Assembly (NCBI GenBank): GCA_947625375.1
Contig: CANQOC010000011.1
Span: 24,327-88,326 of the forward strand
Length of the DNA: 64,000 nucleotides
From: an uncultured Clostridia bacterium
GTDB taxonomy: Bacteria > Bacillota > Clostridia > Oscillospirales > Ruminococcaceae
Direction of reading: 5' to 3'
The notes under the pieces were generated by a model. It was not told where the DNA came from, searched no databases, and worked only from the letters and a program-made list of their open reading frames with translations. A program made the translations under genes and the position numbers. Below are positions 1 through 7,734 of the stretch, piece after piece; positions within the stretch are counted from its first letter, which is position 1; every line of letters begins with the position of its first letter.

Positions 1-2
1 AC

Positions 3-650
3 ATCGTCGGCGTCGCGAGGACATATGACACCTTCCTCGGCGGAGTGATTCGCTTTGCCTCCTCGAAGGCGGGCATGATGGTGATTGTGATTATCCCCTG
101 TCTTCTCGTAATCATCTACGAGGTCGTAATGCTTGTGCTGTCGAGAAACCGCAGGGATTCCGATTCTAAGTGGAGAAAGTCTTCGGAAGACGAGCCCGAG
201 CGCCGCACAAGGTCTTCCAAGACACGCAAGGAGATTCCGATTATAAGGGTCGGCGGCGGTCCCGACGAGGAGGACATTCCGCCCGAGCGCGAGGATATCG
301 CCGCGCCGGTCGACGTCGCGAAGGAAGAGCGGTATGTTGAAAAACAGCTCCGCAAGGCCAATGACCGCCTCAACAACACCGTGCTCGAGTCGTCGGGGGT
401 CATTCCGACCGCTGACATCGACCTTGAGCCGCTGAACGTCGAACCCGAATCGTTCTTCAAGACCGACGTTCTCCGCCCCGCCGACAGCGAGCTCAGACAG
501 GCGAGCGACTTCCTCTCCGACCCGATTATCGCCCCGGAGGAAAAGAAGCCTGCCCCGGAGCCGTCGCCCCTCGGCGACCTCTCCGCCTCCCGCATCGACG
601 AGCTTATCAAGCTGCTCGAGGAAGAGAAAAAGCGCCTGGAGGAGAAGTAA
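3..650 (+). CDS. Signal peptidase I, C-terminal part (5' end outside window)
   Basis: The reading frame is open from the left edge, so only the last 215 residues are present. The first residues (IVGVARTYDTFLGGVIRF) followed by a hydrophobic segment at about residues 24-44 resemble the membrane-anchoring end of SipW/ER-type signal peptidase I proteins of clostridia. The catalytic Ser/Lys region would lie upstream and is not visible. After the membrane segment comes a long charged, proline- and glutamate-rich cytoplasmic tail ending in a short coiled coil (ELIKLLEEEKKRLEEK), which is longer than usual for the family. A GTG at 45 is internal and unlikely to be the true start. The assignment rests on the membrane segment and its context, so it is moderate. 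Confidence 0.55.
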   Translation: MVGVARTYDTFLGGVIRFASSKAGMMVIVIIPCLLVIIYEVVMLVLSRNRRDSDSKWRKSSEDEPERRTRSSKTRKEIPIIRVGGGPDEEDIPPEREDIAAPVDVAKEERYVEKQLRKANDRLNNTVLESSGVIPTADIDLEPLNVEPESFFKTDVLRPADSELRQASDFLSDPIIAPEEKKPAPEPSPLGDLSASRIDELIKLLEEEKKRLEEK

Positions 651-733
651 AAGAGATAAAAACGGACGTCCGAAAGGTTCTTGCCGATATTACAGCATAT
701 GTGATAAACAGAAATTTATTGAAGAGGTGTATT

Positions 734-1147
734 ATGAAAAAATTAATCATTGCAGTGGTAACATTGATATTGTGTTTTACATTATCAGCTTGCGGAAATA
801 GATATGTAAGCCATTATAATGCTATGCTGATGGTAAGGGAAAACACCCCAAATAAAGCGTCGGTTTCATTTGACAGTTTTAGCGGAACATATGTAATACA
901 GTTGAAGAACAAAAGTGCAGATGAGGCTTTTATAAATTATGAAGCGACATTGGGAGAAGGAAATATAAAAGTTTACTATGATTTTAATGATGAAAAGCTG
1001 AACTTATTTGAAATTGAAGCTAACGGTTCTGCTGACGGAAAAACCGAAGCTTTCACAGGCAATAAAACAATTTATATAATAATTGAATCAGACGGCGAAT
1101 GCAACGAGGGCAGTTTTTCGTTTGTTTTGGAAAAATCGGAGAAATAA
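734..1147 (+). CDS. AT-rich putative lipoprotein, unknown function
   Basis: This 137-residue protein starts with MKKLIIAVV and has a typical lipoprotein signal ending in a lipobox (LSAC), so it is probably exported and lipid-anchored at the cysteine near residue 20. The ATG at 734 follows GAAGAGGTG with normal spacing; the in-frame GTG at 701 has no good ribosome site. The mature part (about 115 residues) looks beta-rich and has no recognised domain. Base and codon use are strikingly AT-rich compared with the GC-rich genes on both sides, which suggests recent acquisition from another lineage. A good bidirectional terminator follows at 1190. Confidence 0.7.
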   Translation: MKKLIIAVVTLILCFTLSACGNRYVSHYNAMLMVRENTPNKASVSFDSFSGTYVIQLKNKSADEAFINYEATLGEGNIKVYYDFNDEKLNLFEIEANGSADGKTEAFTGNKTIYIIIESDGECNEGSFSFVLEKSEK

Positions 1148-1189
1148 ATTCCCGTTTATCTGCCGGATAAATTACGCACTTTATAAATT

Positions 1190-1217
1190 AAAAGCAGACG
1201 GTTATTCGTCTGCTTTT
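1190..1217. terminator. Bidirectional rho-independent terminator
   Basis: An 11-bp perfect stem (AAAAGCAGACG with CGTCTGCTTTT) around a 6-base loop has A-runs on one side and T-runs on the other. It lies between the convergent lipoprotein gene and the leftward NUDIX gene and can serve both. Confidence 0.85.
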
Positions 1218-1260
1218 GCTGTTTTATGCGGGGTTGCCTAAAGGCCGTCCTTTTTATGGG

Positions 1261-1340
1261 GATTGAGAGGGCGGAGGTCTGACATCAAGCTTCTATCCTC
1301 TATCTTCTGACATCTGACCTCTCAATTCTGTCTTCTGATA
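1261..1340. repeat. Family A hairpin repeat, copy 1
   Basis: The purine-rich arm (TTGAGAGG, GGTCTGACATCA) is followed by a pyrimidine-rich arm (TGACATCTGACCTCTCAA, TTCTGTCTTCT) that can pair with it imperfectly. It lies immediately downstream of the leftward NUDIX stop codon. The same arms recur at many other intergenic sites in the window. Confidence 0.75.
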
Positions 1341-1353
1341 TGCCCCCGCTTCT

Positions 1354-1911
1354 CTACTTCTTCTCCTTCTCCATCATCGTCTTTGCGCGGAGGATTGCGA
1401 GCTGGGTCTTGGCGTCGGGGATTTCGCCGTCAAGGACCATCTTATAAGCCTGCTCAAAGGGCATCTTTACGACGTCGACAAACTCCTCGGCGTCGAGGTG
1501 CTGTCCGCCAGAGAAGGTCAGACCCTGTGCCAAAAACATCCAGATTATCTCGGTGTCATAAGCGACGGTCGGATAGAGCTTCCCGATAAAGCTGTAGGTC
1601 TTGGCGCTTGCGCCGATTTCCTCGCCGAGCTCGCGCATCCCACATTCAAGCGGCTCCTCGCCCGGCTCCTTCTTTCCGGCGGGGATTTCGAGGAGGACCT
1701 CGCCGAACGGATACCTGAACTGCCTGACCATGTAAATATTCCCGGATGAATCGAGCGGAAGGACGCAGACTCCGCCCGGGTGCTTTATCACCTCGCGGAT
1801 AGTCTTTTCGCCGTTTTCAAGGACGACGTCATCGCGGTAAAGCTTTACGACGCGTCCGTCATATATCTGTTCGCTCGAAATGGTTTCTTCAAAAAGGTGT
1901 TCCTTTTCCAT
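1354..1911 (-). CDS. NUDIX hydrolase, ADP-ribose pyrophosphatase type
   Basis: This 185-residue protein carries a NUDIX box of the form GX5EX7REUXEEXGU, seen as AGKKEPGEEPLECGMRELGEEIG at about residues 78-100. The N-terminal part (DGRVVKLYRDDVVLENGEKT, HPGGVCVLPLD) and the segment VRQFRYPFG match the ADP-ribose pyrophosphatase branch (NudF type), which hydrolyses ADP-ribose to AMP and ribose-5-phosphate in the cytoplasm. It lies head-to-tail with lexA, 15 bp away, so the two may be co-transcribed from the murC-lexA side. Substrate specificity within the ADP-sugar group cannot be fixed from sequence alone. Confidence 0.88.
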   Translation of the reverse strand: MEKEHLFEETISSEQIYDGRVVKLYRDDVVLENGEKTIREVIKHPGGVCVLPLDSSGNIYMVRQFRYPFGEVLLEIPAGKKEPGEEPLECGMRELGEEIGASAKTYSFIGKLYPTVAYDTEIIWMFLAQGLTFSGGQHLDAEEFVDVVKMPFEQAYKMVLDGEIPDAKTQLAILRAKTMMEKEKK

Positions 1912-1926
1912 ATGTATATAACCTCT

Positions 1927-2517
1927 TTATGCGATATATCTCATCACCGCGACAACCCGCCCGAGAACCGAGACCTCGTCGAGAATTATCGGCTCCATGC
2001 TGTCGTTTTCGGGTTGAAGTCGGTAGTGCCCGTTTTCCTTATAGAATGTCTTGACGGTCGCTTCGCCGTCGGCGGTAAGCGCGACGACGATTTCGCCGTT
2101 CTCGGCGACCGGCGTCTGTTCGACAATAACGGTGTCGCCGTCGAGGATTGCGGCGTTAATCATCGATTCGCCGCGGACCTTAAGCGCAAAAAGCTCGCCG
2201 TCGTATCTCTTGTTCGGCTTAAAGCCGAGATACCCCTCGATTTGTTCGATGGCGGTAATCGGCTGACCGGCGGTGACGGTCCCGACAATTGGCACCTGTA
2301 CGCTTTCGCCGCCGCGGAGCTTTATCGCGCGGTTGAGGTTTTCGCCCTGCTGCTCAAGGAGACCGGCGGCAATCAGCCTTTTCATGCAGGAGTGAACAGT
2401 CGAGGTCGAGGGTATTCCCAATTCGCGGCATATTTCGCGCACCGACGGGGCATACCCCTCGCCGAGCCGCCCGCGGATATACTCATAAACCTGTTTATCC
2501 CTTTCGCCAAGCTGCAT
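1927..2517 (-). CDS. lexA: LexA repressor, SOS response
   Basis: This 196-residue protein has the full LexA layout. An N-terminal winged helix (VYEYIRGRLGEGYAPSVREI, then STSTVHSCMKRL) binds operator DNA. The autocleavage site Ala-Gly is in VGTVTAG, the catalytic serine is in VRGESMINAAI, and the catalytic lysine is in DGEATVKTFYKE. RecA-stimulated self-cleavage at Ala-Gly de-represses DNA repair genes. A strong GGAGG site precedes the ATG. No clear Firmicute LexA operator (CGAAC-N4-GTTCG) was seen in front of its own gene. It sits 29 bp downstream of murC on the same strand. Confidence 0.96.
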   Translation of the reverse strand: MQLGERDKQVYEYIRGRLGEGYAPSVREICRELGIPSTSTVHSCMKRLIAAGLLEQQGENLNRAIKLRGGESVQVPIVGTVTAGQPITAIEQIEGYLGFKPNKRYDGELFALKVRGESMINAAILDGDTVIVEQTPVAENGEIVVALTADGEATVKTFYKENGHYRLQPENDSMEPIILDEVSVLGRVVAVMRYIA

Positions 2518-2546
2518 CAGAATCCGCCTCCTTTTTTCATATCATA

Positions 2547-3929
2547 TCACAGTTCCCGGCCGTTTGCAAGAGCTTTCGCGAGTTCTTTCGCAACTTTATA
2601 GACGTCTCCGCAGCCGAGCGTTATCACAAGGTCGCCCGCTTTAACGTGCCCCTTAAGATAGCCGACGCACTCGGGGAACGTCGGCGTTAGGACGCAGCCG
2701 GCGATTTTTGCGGCGAGGTCGGCGGAGTGAATGTTATAGGTGTTCTTCTCGCGCGAGCCCATTATTTCGGTGAGGACCGTTTCGTCGGCGACCGAAAGAG
2801 CGTCGGCAAAGTCGTCGATAAGCCGGAAAGTGCGCGAATAGGTGAACGGCTGGTGGACGGCGATTATCCTCTTAAAGCCGAGCTCGCGCGCGGCAGTCAG
2901 CGTCGCCTTTATTTCGGCGGGGTGATGGGCATAGTCGTCACAGATGGTGACCCCGCCGACCTCGGCAACCTTCTCGAAGCGGCGCAGGGCCCCCCTGAAT
3001 CCCGCGACGCCGCTCTTGATGACCCCGTCCGGGACGCCGACCGACCTTGCCGCCGCGATTGCGGCAATAGCGTTGAGAATATTGTGCCTCCCCGGGATAT
3101 GAAGCTCGGCGGTAAAGAGCTTTTCGCCCTTAAAGATTACGTCGAAGACGCTGAGAAGTCCGCTGTGGCTGATGATTTCGGGGTGATAGTCGAGGCTTTT
3201 GTCCCAGCCGAAGCTTATTTTTTCGACGCCGGTGATGTCGGCGAGAGCGTCGGCGGTGTTTTTGTCCCCGCCGTTATAGATGATTCGCTTCGTTGCCTTC
3301 GAGGCAAATTTTTTGAAGCTGAGCTTGAGGTTGTCGAGGGTCTTGAAGTATTCAAGATGGTCCTCGTCGATGTTGAGGACGACGGCGGTGTCGGGACTGA
3401 GCTTTAAAAACGTATCGACATACTCGTCCGCCTCGCAGACCATTATATCCGAGCTTCCGCGCCGCCCCGAGCCGCCGATTTCGGGGAGCTTTCCGCCGAT
3501 TACACAGCCGAAGTCGTTCCCCCATTCGTGGAGGATTTTCGCGGTCAGGGCGGTTGTCGTGGTCTTCCCGTGAGTGCCGCAGATACAGATTGCGTCGCTG
3601 TACCAGGTCGTCACCAAGCCGAGGAGGTCCTTTCGCTCGAGAACCGGAATTCCCGACGCGCGGGCGGCTATCATCTCGGGGTTGTCGGGCATGATTGCGG
3701 ATGTGTGGACAATGAGGTCGGCGCCCTCGATGTTTTCGGCGCGCTGTCCGAGCGTTACCGGTATTCCCATCTTTCTTACGAGGTCGAGGGTCTCGGTCTC
3801 GTTGTTGTCCGAGCCGGTGAGATAAAACCCCATTTCGTGGAGTATCTGTGCGAGCGGGAACATTCCGCTCCCGCCGATTCCCATAAAGTGAATGTGCTTT
3901 TTTCCTTCGAGTATTCCGAGGTCTGACAT
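2547..3929 (-). CDS. murC: UDP-N-acetylmuramate--L-alanine ligase
   Basis: This 460-residue Mur ligase adds the first amino acid (L-Ala) to UDP-MurNAc in cytoplasmic peptidoglycan precursor synthesis. Visible signatures are the N-terminal nucleotide-binding GIGGSGM at about residue 16, the ATP loop GTHGKTTTTA at about residue 118, the central domain with NIDEDHLEYF, and the C-terminal domain with HPAEIKATL and HQPFTYSRT. Length is normal for MurC. The GIGGSGM start and the SNxTEL-type segment (GSDNNETETL) separate it from MurD, E and F. It is followed by lexA and NUDIX on the same strand. Confidence 0.96.
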   Translation of the reverse strand: MSDLGILEGKKHIHFMGIGGSGMFPLAQILHEMGFYLTGSDNNETETLDLVRKMGIPVTLGQRAENIEGADLIVHTSAIMPDNPEMIAARASGIPVLERKDLLGLVTTWYSDAICICGTHGKTTTTALTAKILHEWGNDFGCVIGGKLPEIGGSGRRGSSDIMVCEADEYVDTFLKLSPDTAVVLNIDEDHLEYFKTLDNLKLSFKKFASKATKRIIYNGGDKNTADALADITGVEKISFGWDKSLDYHPEIISHSGLLSVFDVIFKGEKLFTAELHIPGRHNILNAIAAIAAARSVGVPDGVIKSGVAGFRGALRRFEKVAEVGGVTICDDYAHHPAEIKATLTAARELGFKRIIAVHQPFTYSRTFRLIDDFADALSVADETVLTEIMGSREKNTYNIHSADLAAKIAGCVLTPTFPECVGYLKGHVKAGDLVITLGCGDVYKVAKELAKALANGREL

Positions 3930-4051
3930 TATTCAATCACTCCCAAAAAATATCTTTGTAGAATTTTACCTCTTCCGCCGCATAAATTATTCACATACTG
4001 CCAAAAATATTCTCGCAGCAAATAAAACCGACGCGAAAGGATGTATCAAAA

Positions 4052-4324
4052 ATGACGATTACAAACATAAAAGTGAGAAAGCTTATTCCCGACGGGCGGC
4101 TCAAGGGCATCATAAGCGTGACCTTTGACGACGCGTTCGCGGTGCACGACATCAAGGTTGTACAGGGCGACGGGAGGCTTTTTGTGGCGATGCCGTCGAG
4201 GAGAGACGATTCGGGCGCTTTTCGGGACATCGTCCACCCGATTTCGAGCGACGTCCGCCAAAAAATCGAGGAGGAGATTCTCTCGGCTTACTATAAGGCG
4301 CTCGAGGAGGCGCAGCCGAGTTAG
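4052..4324 (+). CDS. spoVG: SpoVG, septation/sporulation regulator
   Basis: This 90-residue protein matches SpoVG throughout (MTITNIKVRKL, VTFDDAFAVHDIKV, GRLFVAMPSRR, DIVHPISSDVRQ). SpoVG is a small DNA/RNA-binding regulator affecting asymmetric septation and surface polymer production in endospore formers and related Firmicutes. AAAGGA lies about 10 bases upstream of the ATG. It is transcribed away from murC. I did not find a convincing SigH-type promoter in the 120-bp gap. Confidence 0.95.
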   Translation: MTITNIKVRKLIPDGRLKGIISVTFDDAFAVHDIKVVQGDGRLFVAMPSRRDDSGAFRDIVHPISSDVRQKIEEEILSAYYKALEEAQPS

Positions 4325-4370
4325 TCCGAAGACAGCCAAAAGGTCAGAGCAACCGCCCTGACCCCGACGC

Positions 4371-4775
4371 TTACGCGATTACCGCGCGAGCTTTACTGAC
4401 TATACTCTTGTCGTTTTCATAGGTCAACACATTCTGTGCCCTTCCGATTTCAACCCAGCGGATTTCGGCAATTTCCTCTTCCTGCGGGACATAGTCGGTG
4501 TTCTTGGCTTTTGCGAGAAAATAGACGACGACCTTTTGTGTCCCGCGCTTGGGGAAATATGAGACGGTTTCGCGGAAGCTTGAGTCGATGATTACGTCGA
4601 TGCCGGTTTCCTCGAGGATTTCGCGGTGCGCCGTTTCGACCTCGGTTTCGCCCGCCTCGACGTGCCCCTTCGGAAAGGACCAGTGTCCGCTGTTGATATG
4701 CTTGATGAGCAGAATTTCAGTGTTGCCGTGAAACTTGCGGTAGACAATGGCACCGCAGGATTTTTCATGCAGCAT
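4371..4775 (-). CDS. NUDIX hydrolase, Ap4A hydrolase/MutT-like
   Basis: This 134-residue protein has a NUDIX box at about residues 35-57 (GHVEAGETEVETAHREILEETG). Its N-terminus (EKSCGAIVYR, then LLIKHINSGHWSFPKGHVE) is typical of bis(5'-nucleosyl)-tetraphosphatase-like NUDIX enzymes of Firmicutes, which clear Ap4A or related nucleotides. It has its own promoter at 4826-4854 (TTGCAA, 17-bp spacer, TATAAT on the minus strand). It is convergent with spoVG. Confidence 0.88.
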   Translation of the reverse strand: MLHEKSCGAIVYRKFHGNTEILLIKHINSGHWSFPKGHVEAGETEVETAHREILEETGIDVIIDSSFRETVSYFPKRGTQKVVVYFLAKAKNTDYVPQEEEIAEIRWVEIGRAQNVLTYENDKSIVSKARAVIA

Positions 4776-4825
4776 TTTTTTGCCTTTCTTGCGGACAAGC
4801 GTCCGCTAAAGTAATATTCTGTTAT

Positions 4826-4854
4826 ATTATATCACAGCTTTCACGGATTTGCAA
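4826..4854 (-). promoter_or_regulatory. Promoter of the Ap4A-type NUDIX gene
   Basis: On the minus strand TTGCAA and TATAAT are separated by 17 bp, with TGTGA directly before the -10 (a TRTG-type -16 element). It reads into the NUDIX gene that starts at 4775. Confidence 0.7.
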
Positions 4855-5021
4855 TAGTTTTTTGAGAAAGTTGGGGGGAATTGAGCGCAGGGCTGAAGGG
4901 GAGCGCAACCGGTGCTTGCGGGGACAGAGAAAAAAGCATATGCCGGGTGGTAGAACTTTCGGCAGGGCGGTGATATAATATCATCAATGCATGGCCGTGC
5001 AAAATGACAGGAGGAAGCTTT

Positions 5022-5690
5022 ATGAGTTTTGGCAAAAATTTGAAACACCTGAGACGCTTGTGCGGTGAAATTACGCAGGAGACCTTGGCGGAAAAGCTTA
5101 AGGTCAGCCGGCAGACCGTTTCAAAATGGGAGCTTGACGAATCAACGCCCGAAATGGGCAAAGCCATTGAGCTTTGCGGACTGTTCAACTGCTCTCTGGA
5201 CAATCTTTTCCGCGAAGAGATGGGCGTCTGTGACGACGCGTACACCGACCTTCGCGTGGAGACCGTCCCGGGTTTTCGGTATATAGCGCACGCGGTAATC
5301 AGCAACAGCCCCGAGGAGGACGCCATCGGCCGGGTGCTCAGCATCGCGCGTGAAAACGGCGTGGAACACCCGCGGGTAATCGGGTGGGACTTTCCTTATG
5401 TTTCTCAGGAGCAGATAAATGTTTACCGCATGCACGGCTATGTTGCCGCATGGATTCTGCCCGAGGGCGTAGAGCCGGAAGGAGCGGAAATCCTGGAGCA
5501 GAAGGCTCACAAATACGCCGCGATACATATCCCCGAGCCGTTCAAAAATCCATTCGCGGTCATTCCAAACGCATATAAGACGCTGACGGAATATATGCGC
5601 GTCAACGGCTTGGAGCGCACGAACAAGGATGTGATTCCGTGCTTTGAGACGGACGGGGAGGCTATGGACGTGTATATTGCATGCGGGTAG
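5022..5690 (+). CDS. XRE-family regulator with ligand-binding-like C-terminal domain
   Basis: This is a 222-residue protein. Residues 1-60 are an XRE/Cro-type helix-turn-helix (LKHLRRLCGEITQETLAEKL, VSRQTVSKWE). Residues about 75-222 (FRYIAHAVISNSPEEDAIGR to the end) resemble the GyrI-like/effector-binding fold found behind MerR, AraC and some XRE domains, so it may sense a small molecule. The ATG at 5022 follows AGGAGG with good spacing; the upstream in-frame ATG at 5004 is inside that site's leader. A TATAAT box lies at 4974-4979 with a poor -35. The ligand and targets are unknown. Confidence 0.8.
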   Translation: MSFGKNLKHLRRLCGEITQETLAEKLKVSRQTVSKWELDESTPEMGKAIELCGLFNCSLDNLFREEMGVCDDAYTDLRVETVPGFRYIAHAVISNSPEEDAIGRVLSIARENGVEHPRVIGWDFPYVSQEQINVYRMHGYVAAWILPEGVEPEGAEILEQKAHKYAAIHIPEPFKNPFAVIPNAYKTLTEYMRVNGLERTNKDVIPCFETDGEAMDVYIACG

Positions 5691-5697
5691 GGGGTGG

Positions 5698-5786
5698 AAG
5701 TGAGACTGTCAGAAATCGGAAAACGGAGGATAGAAGTCTGTTTCAGACCTCTATCCTCCATCTTCTATCTTCTACCCTCTACCCCC
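5698..5786. repeat. Family A hairpin repeat, copy 2
   Basis: A purine arm (GAGACTGTCAGAAATC, GGAGGATAGAAG) is followed by a pyrimidine arm (CTCTATCCTCC, CTTCTATCTTC). It begins 8 bases after the XRE stop codon and ends next to the -35 of the following gene. Confidence 0.75.
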
Positions 5787-5790
5787 CACC

Positions 5791-5819
5791 TTGATATTTC
5801 CCCCTCTGTGTGGTAAAAT
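5791..5819 (+). promoter_or_regulatory. Promoter of the 2-hydroxyacid dehydrogenase gene
   Basis: TTGATA and TAAAAT are 17 bp apart. The spacer starts TTTCCCCC and ends TGTGG, a pattern shared by several promoters in the window. Confidence 0.75.
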
Positions 5820-5839
5820 AACAAAAAGGAGGCATTTTG

Positions 5840-6871
5840 ATGAAGATTGCGTTTTTTGACGCCAAGGAGTATGACCGGCCGGCGTTCGAGCGGGTCGGGA
5901 GGGAAAAGGGGATTGAGTTCCGGTTCTTCGAGACGCGGCTGACCGCCGACACGGTGTCGCTCGCGGCGGGGTGCGAAGGGGTCTGCGTGTTCGTGAACGA
6001 CAGCGTCGACGCGGCGGTGATTGACTCGCTATATTCGCTCGGGGTGCGGGCGATTGCGCTTCGCTGTGCGGGTTACAACAACGTCGACCTCGGGCATGCT
6101 TTCGGGAAGATTCACGTCTTTCACGTCCCGGCGTATTCGCCCTATGCCGTCGCCGAGCACGCCATGGCCCTGCTTCTGACGTCAATCCGGCGTATCCACA
6201 AGGCGTATATCCGGACAAAGGACTTCAACTTTTCGCTCAACGGTCTCACCGGCTTCGACCTTCACGGCAAGACCGTCGGGATTGTCGGCACGGGGCGAAT
6301 CGGGCGGGTCTTTGCCGACATCTGCCGCGGCTTCGGAATGACTGTCATCGCTTACGACAAGTTCCCCGCCGCCGATTCGGGGATTGAATACGTTTCGACC
6401 GACGAGCTTTTTTCGCGGAGCGACATCATCTCGCTGCACTGTCCCCTGACTGCCGAGACCCATCACCTCATCGGGTATGACACGCTCGACAAGCTTAAGA
6501 CCGGCGTCGTCATCATAAACACGTCGCGGGGCGCGCTGATTGACGCCGAGGCGCTTCTTGACGGAATAAAGCGGCGGAAAATCGGCGCGGCGTGTCTCGA
6601 TGTCTATGAAGAGGAGTCGGACGTTTTCTTCCACGATTTTTCGGGGCACATCATGTCGGACGACGTCCTTGCGCGGCTCATCTCAATGCCGAATGTAATC
6701 GTGACGTCGCACCAGGCTTTTCTGACCGAAGAGGCGCTTGAAAACATCGCCGAGACGACCGCCGAGAACCTTGTCGGATTCTTTAACGGAGAGGCGCCGT
6801 CAAACGAGCTATGTTACCGGTGCGGCCGGGTCGAGACATGCAAAAAAGAGCGGCGCGAAAGGTGCTTTTAG
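5840..6871 (+). CDS. D-2-hydroxyacid dehydrogenase, D-lactate dehydrogenase type
   Basis: This is a 343-residue NAD-dependent enzyme. The Rossmann motif is at about residue 147 (GIVGTGRIGRVFADI). The catalytic Arg is in NTSRGALID, the Glu in DVYEEESD, and the His in SHQAFLTEEAL. The EEESDVFFHDFSG segment is typical of fermentative D-lactate dehydrogenases (LdhA), which regenerate NAD by reducing pyruvate. The ATG at 5840 follows AAAGGAGG; the TTG just before it is too close. The C-terminus ends in a Cys-rich tail (CYRCGRVETCKKERRERC) not needed for the family fold. The last 153 bases are duplicated downstream. Confidence 0.88.
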   Translation: MKIAFFDAKEYDRPAFERVGREKGIEFRFFETRLTADTVSLAAGCEGVCVFVNDSVDAAVIDSLYSLGVRAIALRCAGYNNVDLGHAFGKIHVFHVPAYSPYAVAEHAMALLLTSIRRIHKAYIRTKDFNFSLNGLTGFDLHGKTVGIVGTGRIGRVFADICRGFGMTVIAYDKFPAADSGIEYVSTDELFSRSDIISLHCPLTAETHHLIGYDTLDKLKTGVVIINTSRGALIDAEALLDGIKRRKIGAACLDVYEEESDVFFHDFSGHIMSDDVLARLISMPNVIVTSHQAFLTEEALENIAETTAENLVGFFNGEAPSNELCYRCGRVETCKKERRERCF

Positions 6872-7003
6872 CGCAATGACATAAGGAGGAAAATATGGCA
6901 TATAAAGAAGTTATCTATCCGGCGGAAAAAGACGGATTTTACGCGCTTTTGCGGGAGCAGGTCGAGCTTTACACAAAGGACTCGCCCGACCTTGCGCCGG
7001 ACG
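6719..7003 (+). repeat. Tandem duplication, first unit (285 bp)
   Basis: This unit holds the 3' end of the dehydrogenase gene, the intergenic ribosome site and the first ~33 codons of the GAF gene. It is repeated with few changes at 7004-7288. Copy 1 ends abruptly at about 6993-7003, where similarity to the intact GAF gene stops. Confidence 0.9.
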
Positions 7004-7071
7004 TTTCTGACCGAAGAGGCGCTCGAAAACATCGCCGAGACGACCGCCGAGAACCTTGTCGGATTCTTTAA
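6895..7071 (+). pseudogene. Truncated N-terminal copy of the GAF/fRMsr gene
   Basis: It starts ATG GCA TAT AAA with its own AAGGAGG site and follows the intact gene for about 33 codons (MAYKEVIYPAEKDGFYALL and on). At the duplication joint it runs out of frame into the repeated dehydrogenase sequence and stops at 7069. The 58-residue product would lack nearly all of the GAF domain. The ribosome site is intact, so a junk peptide might still be made. Confidence 0.8.
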
Positions 7072-7288
7072 CGGAGAGGCGCCGTCAAACGAGCTATGTT
7101 ACCGGTGCGGCCGGGTCGAGACATGCAAAAAAGAGCGGCGCGAAAGATGCTTTTAGAGCAATGACACAAGGAGGAAAATATGGCATATAAAGAAGTTATC
7201 TATCCAGCGGAAAAAGACGGATTTTACGCGCTTTTGCGGGAGCAGGTTGAGCTTTACACAAGGGATTCGCCCGACCTTATTTCGGCGC
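7004..7288 (+). repeat. Tandem duplication, second unit (285 bp)
   Basis: This is the second copy of the 6719-7003 unit, shifted by 285 bp. It carries an untranslated remnant of the last ~50 codons of the dehydrogenase, with its stop at 7154-7156, and the start of the intact GAF gene. Scattered substitutions between copies show that the event is not brand new. Confidence 0.9.
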
Positions 7289-7662
7289 TTGCGAACGCCT
7301 CGGCGGTGATAAAGCTCGCGTTTTCCGAGGCGAACTGGGTCGGATTCTATCTCGTCGACGGAGACGGACTCAAACTCGGCCCGTTTCAGGGGAGGCCGGC
7401 CGTCCCGCGCATCGGCTACGGCCTCGGCGTCTGCGGGACGGCTTGGAAGCGGCGCGAGGCGATTGCGGTCGAGGAGGTCGCCTGTTTTGAGGGGCACATC
7501 GCCTGCGACTGCAACACCCATTCCGAGCTTGTCGTCCCGCTCTTCGCCGGCGGCGAGGTCTGCGCCGTCCTCGACATGGACAGCACCGTCCCGGCGTACT
7601 TTGGTGAGGAGGACAAGAGGGGGATGGAAGAAGTGGGGAGAGTGGTGGAGAGGTTCTTTTAG
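7180..7662 (+). CDS. GAF-domain protein, free methionine-R-sulfoxide reductase type
   Basis: This 160-residue protein is a single GAF domain of the YebR/MsrC family, which reduces free methionine-R-sulfoxide. Family signatures are ANWVGFYLVDG, LGPFQGRPA, GVCGTAW at about residue 86, GHIACD at about residue 108, and SELVVPLF. Two of the usual three cysteines are present (GVCG and IACD). The first, normally in a GxxAC segment after FQG, is a valine here (GRPAVPR), while an extra Cys occurs in VACFEG. Activity may therefore use a different resolving cysteine. The ATG at 7180 follows AAGGAGG. Confidence 0.85.
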   Translation: MAYKEVIYPAEKDGFYALLREQVELYTRDSPDLISALANASAVIKLAFSEANWVGFYLVDGDGLKLGPFQGRPAVPRIGYGLGVCGTAWKRREAIAVEEVACFEGHIACDCNTHSELVVPLFAGGEVCAVLDMDSTVPAYFGEEDKRGMEEVGRVVERFF

Positions 7663-7734
7663 AGATGGAGGGACGCGGTGGCGTTCACGAAAAGGATTCG
7701 ATGAGCGGGGTTTGAGTGTAGCGCGCTGCCTCTT

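Noticed and set aside
2517..2547. LexA operator in front of lexA
   Set aside because: GAAC occurs near 2555 but without the matching GTTC half at the right spacing.
1780..2601. 273-codon rightward open frame across lexA and the NUDIX gene
   Set aside because: It is antisense to two clearly recognised genes and has no plausible domain; high GC content makes long shadow frames common here.
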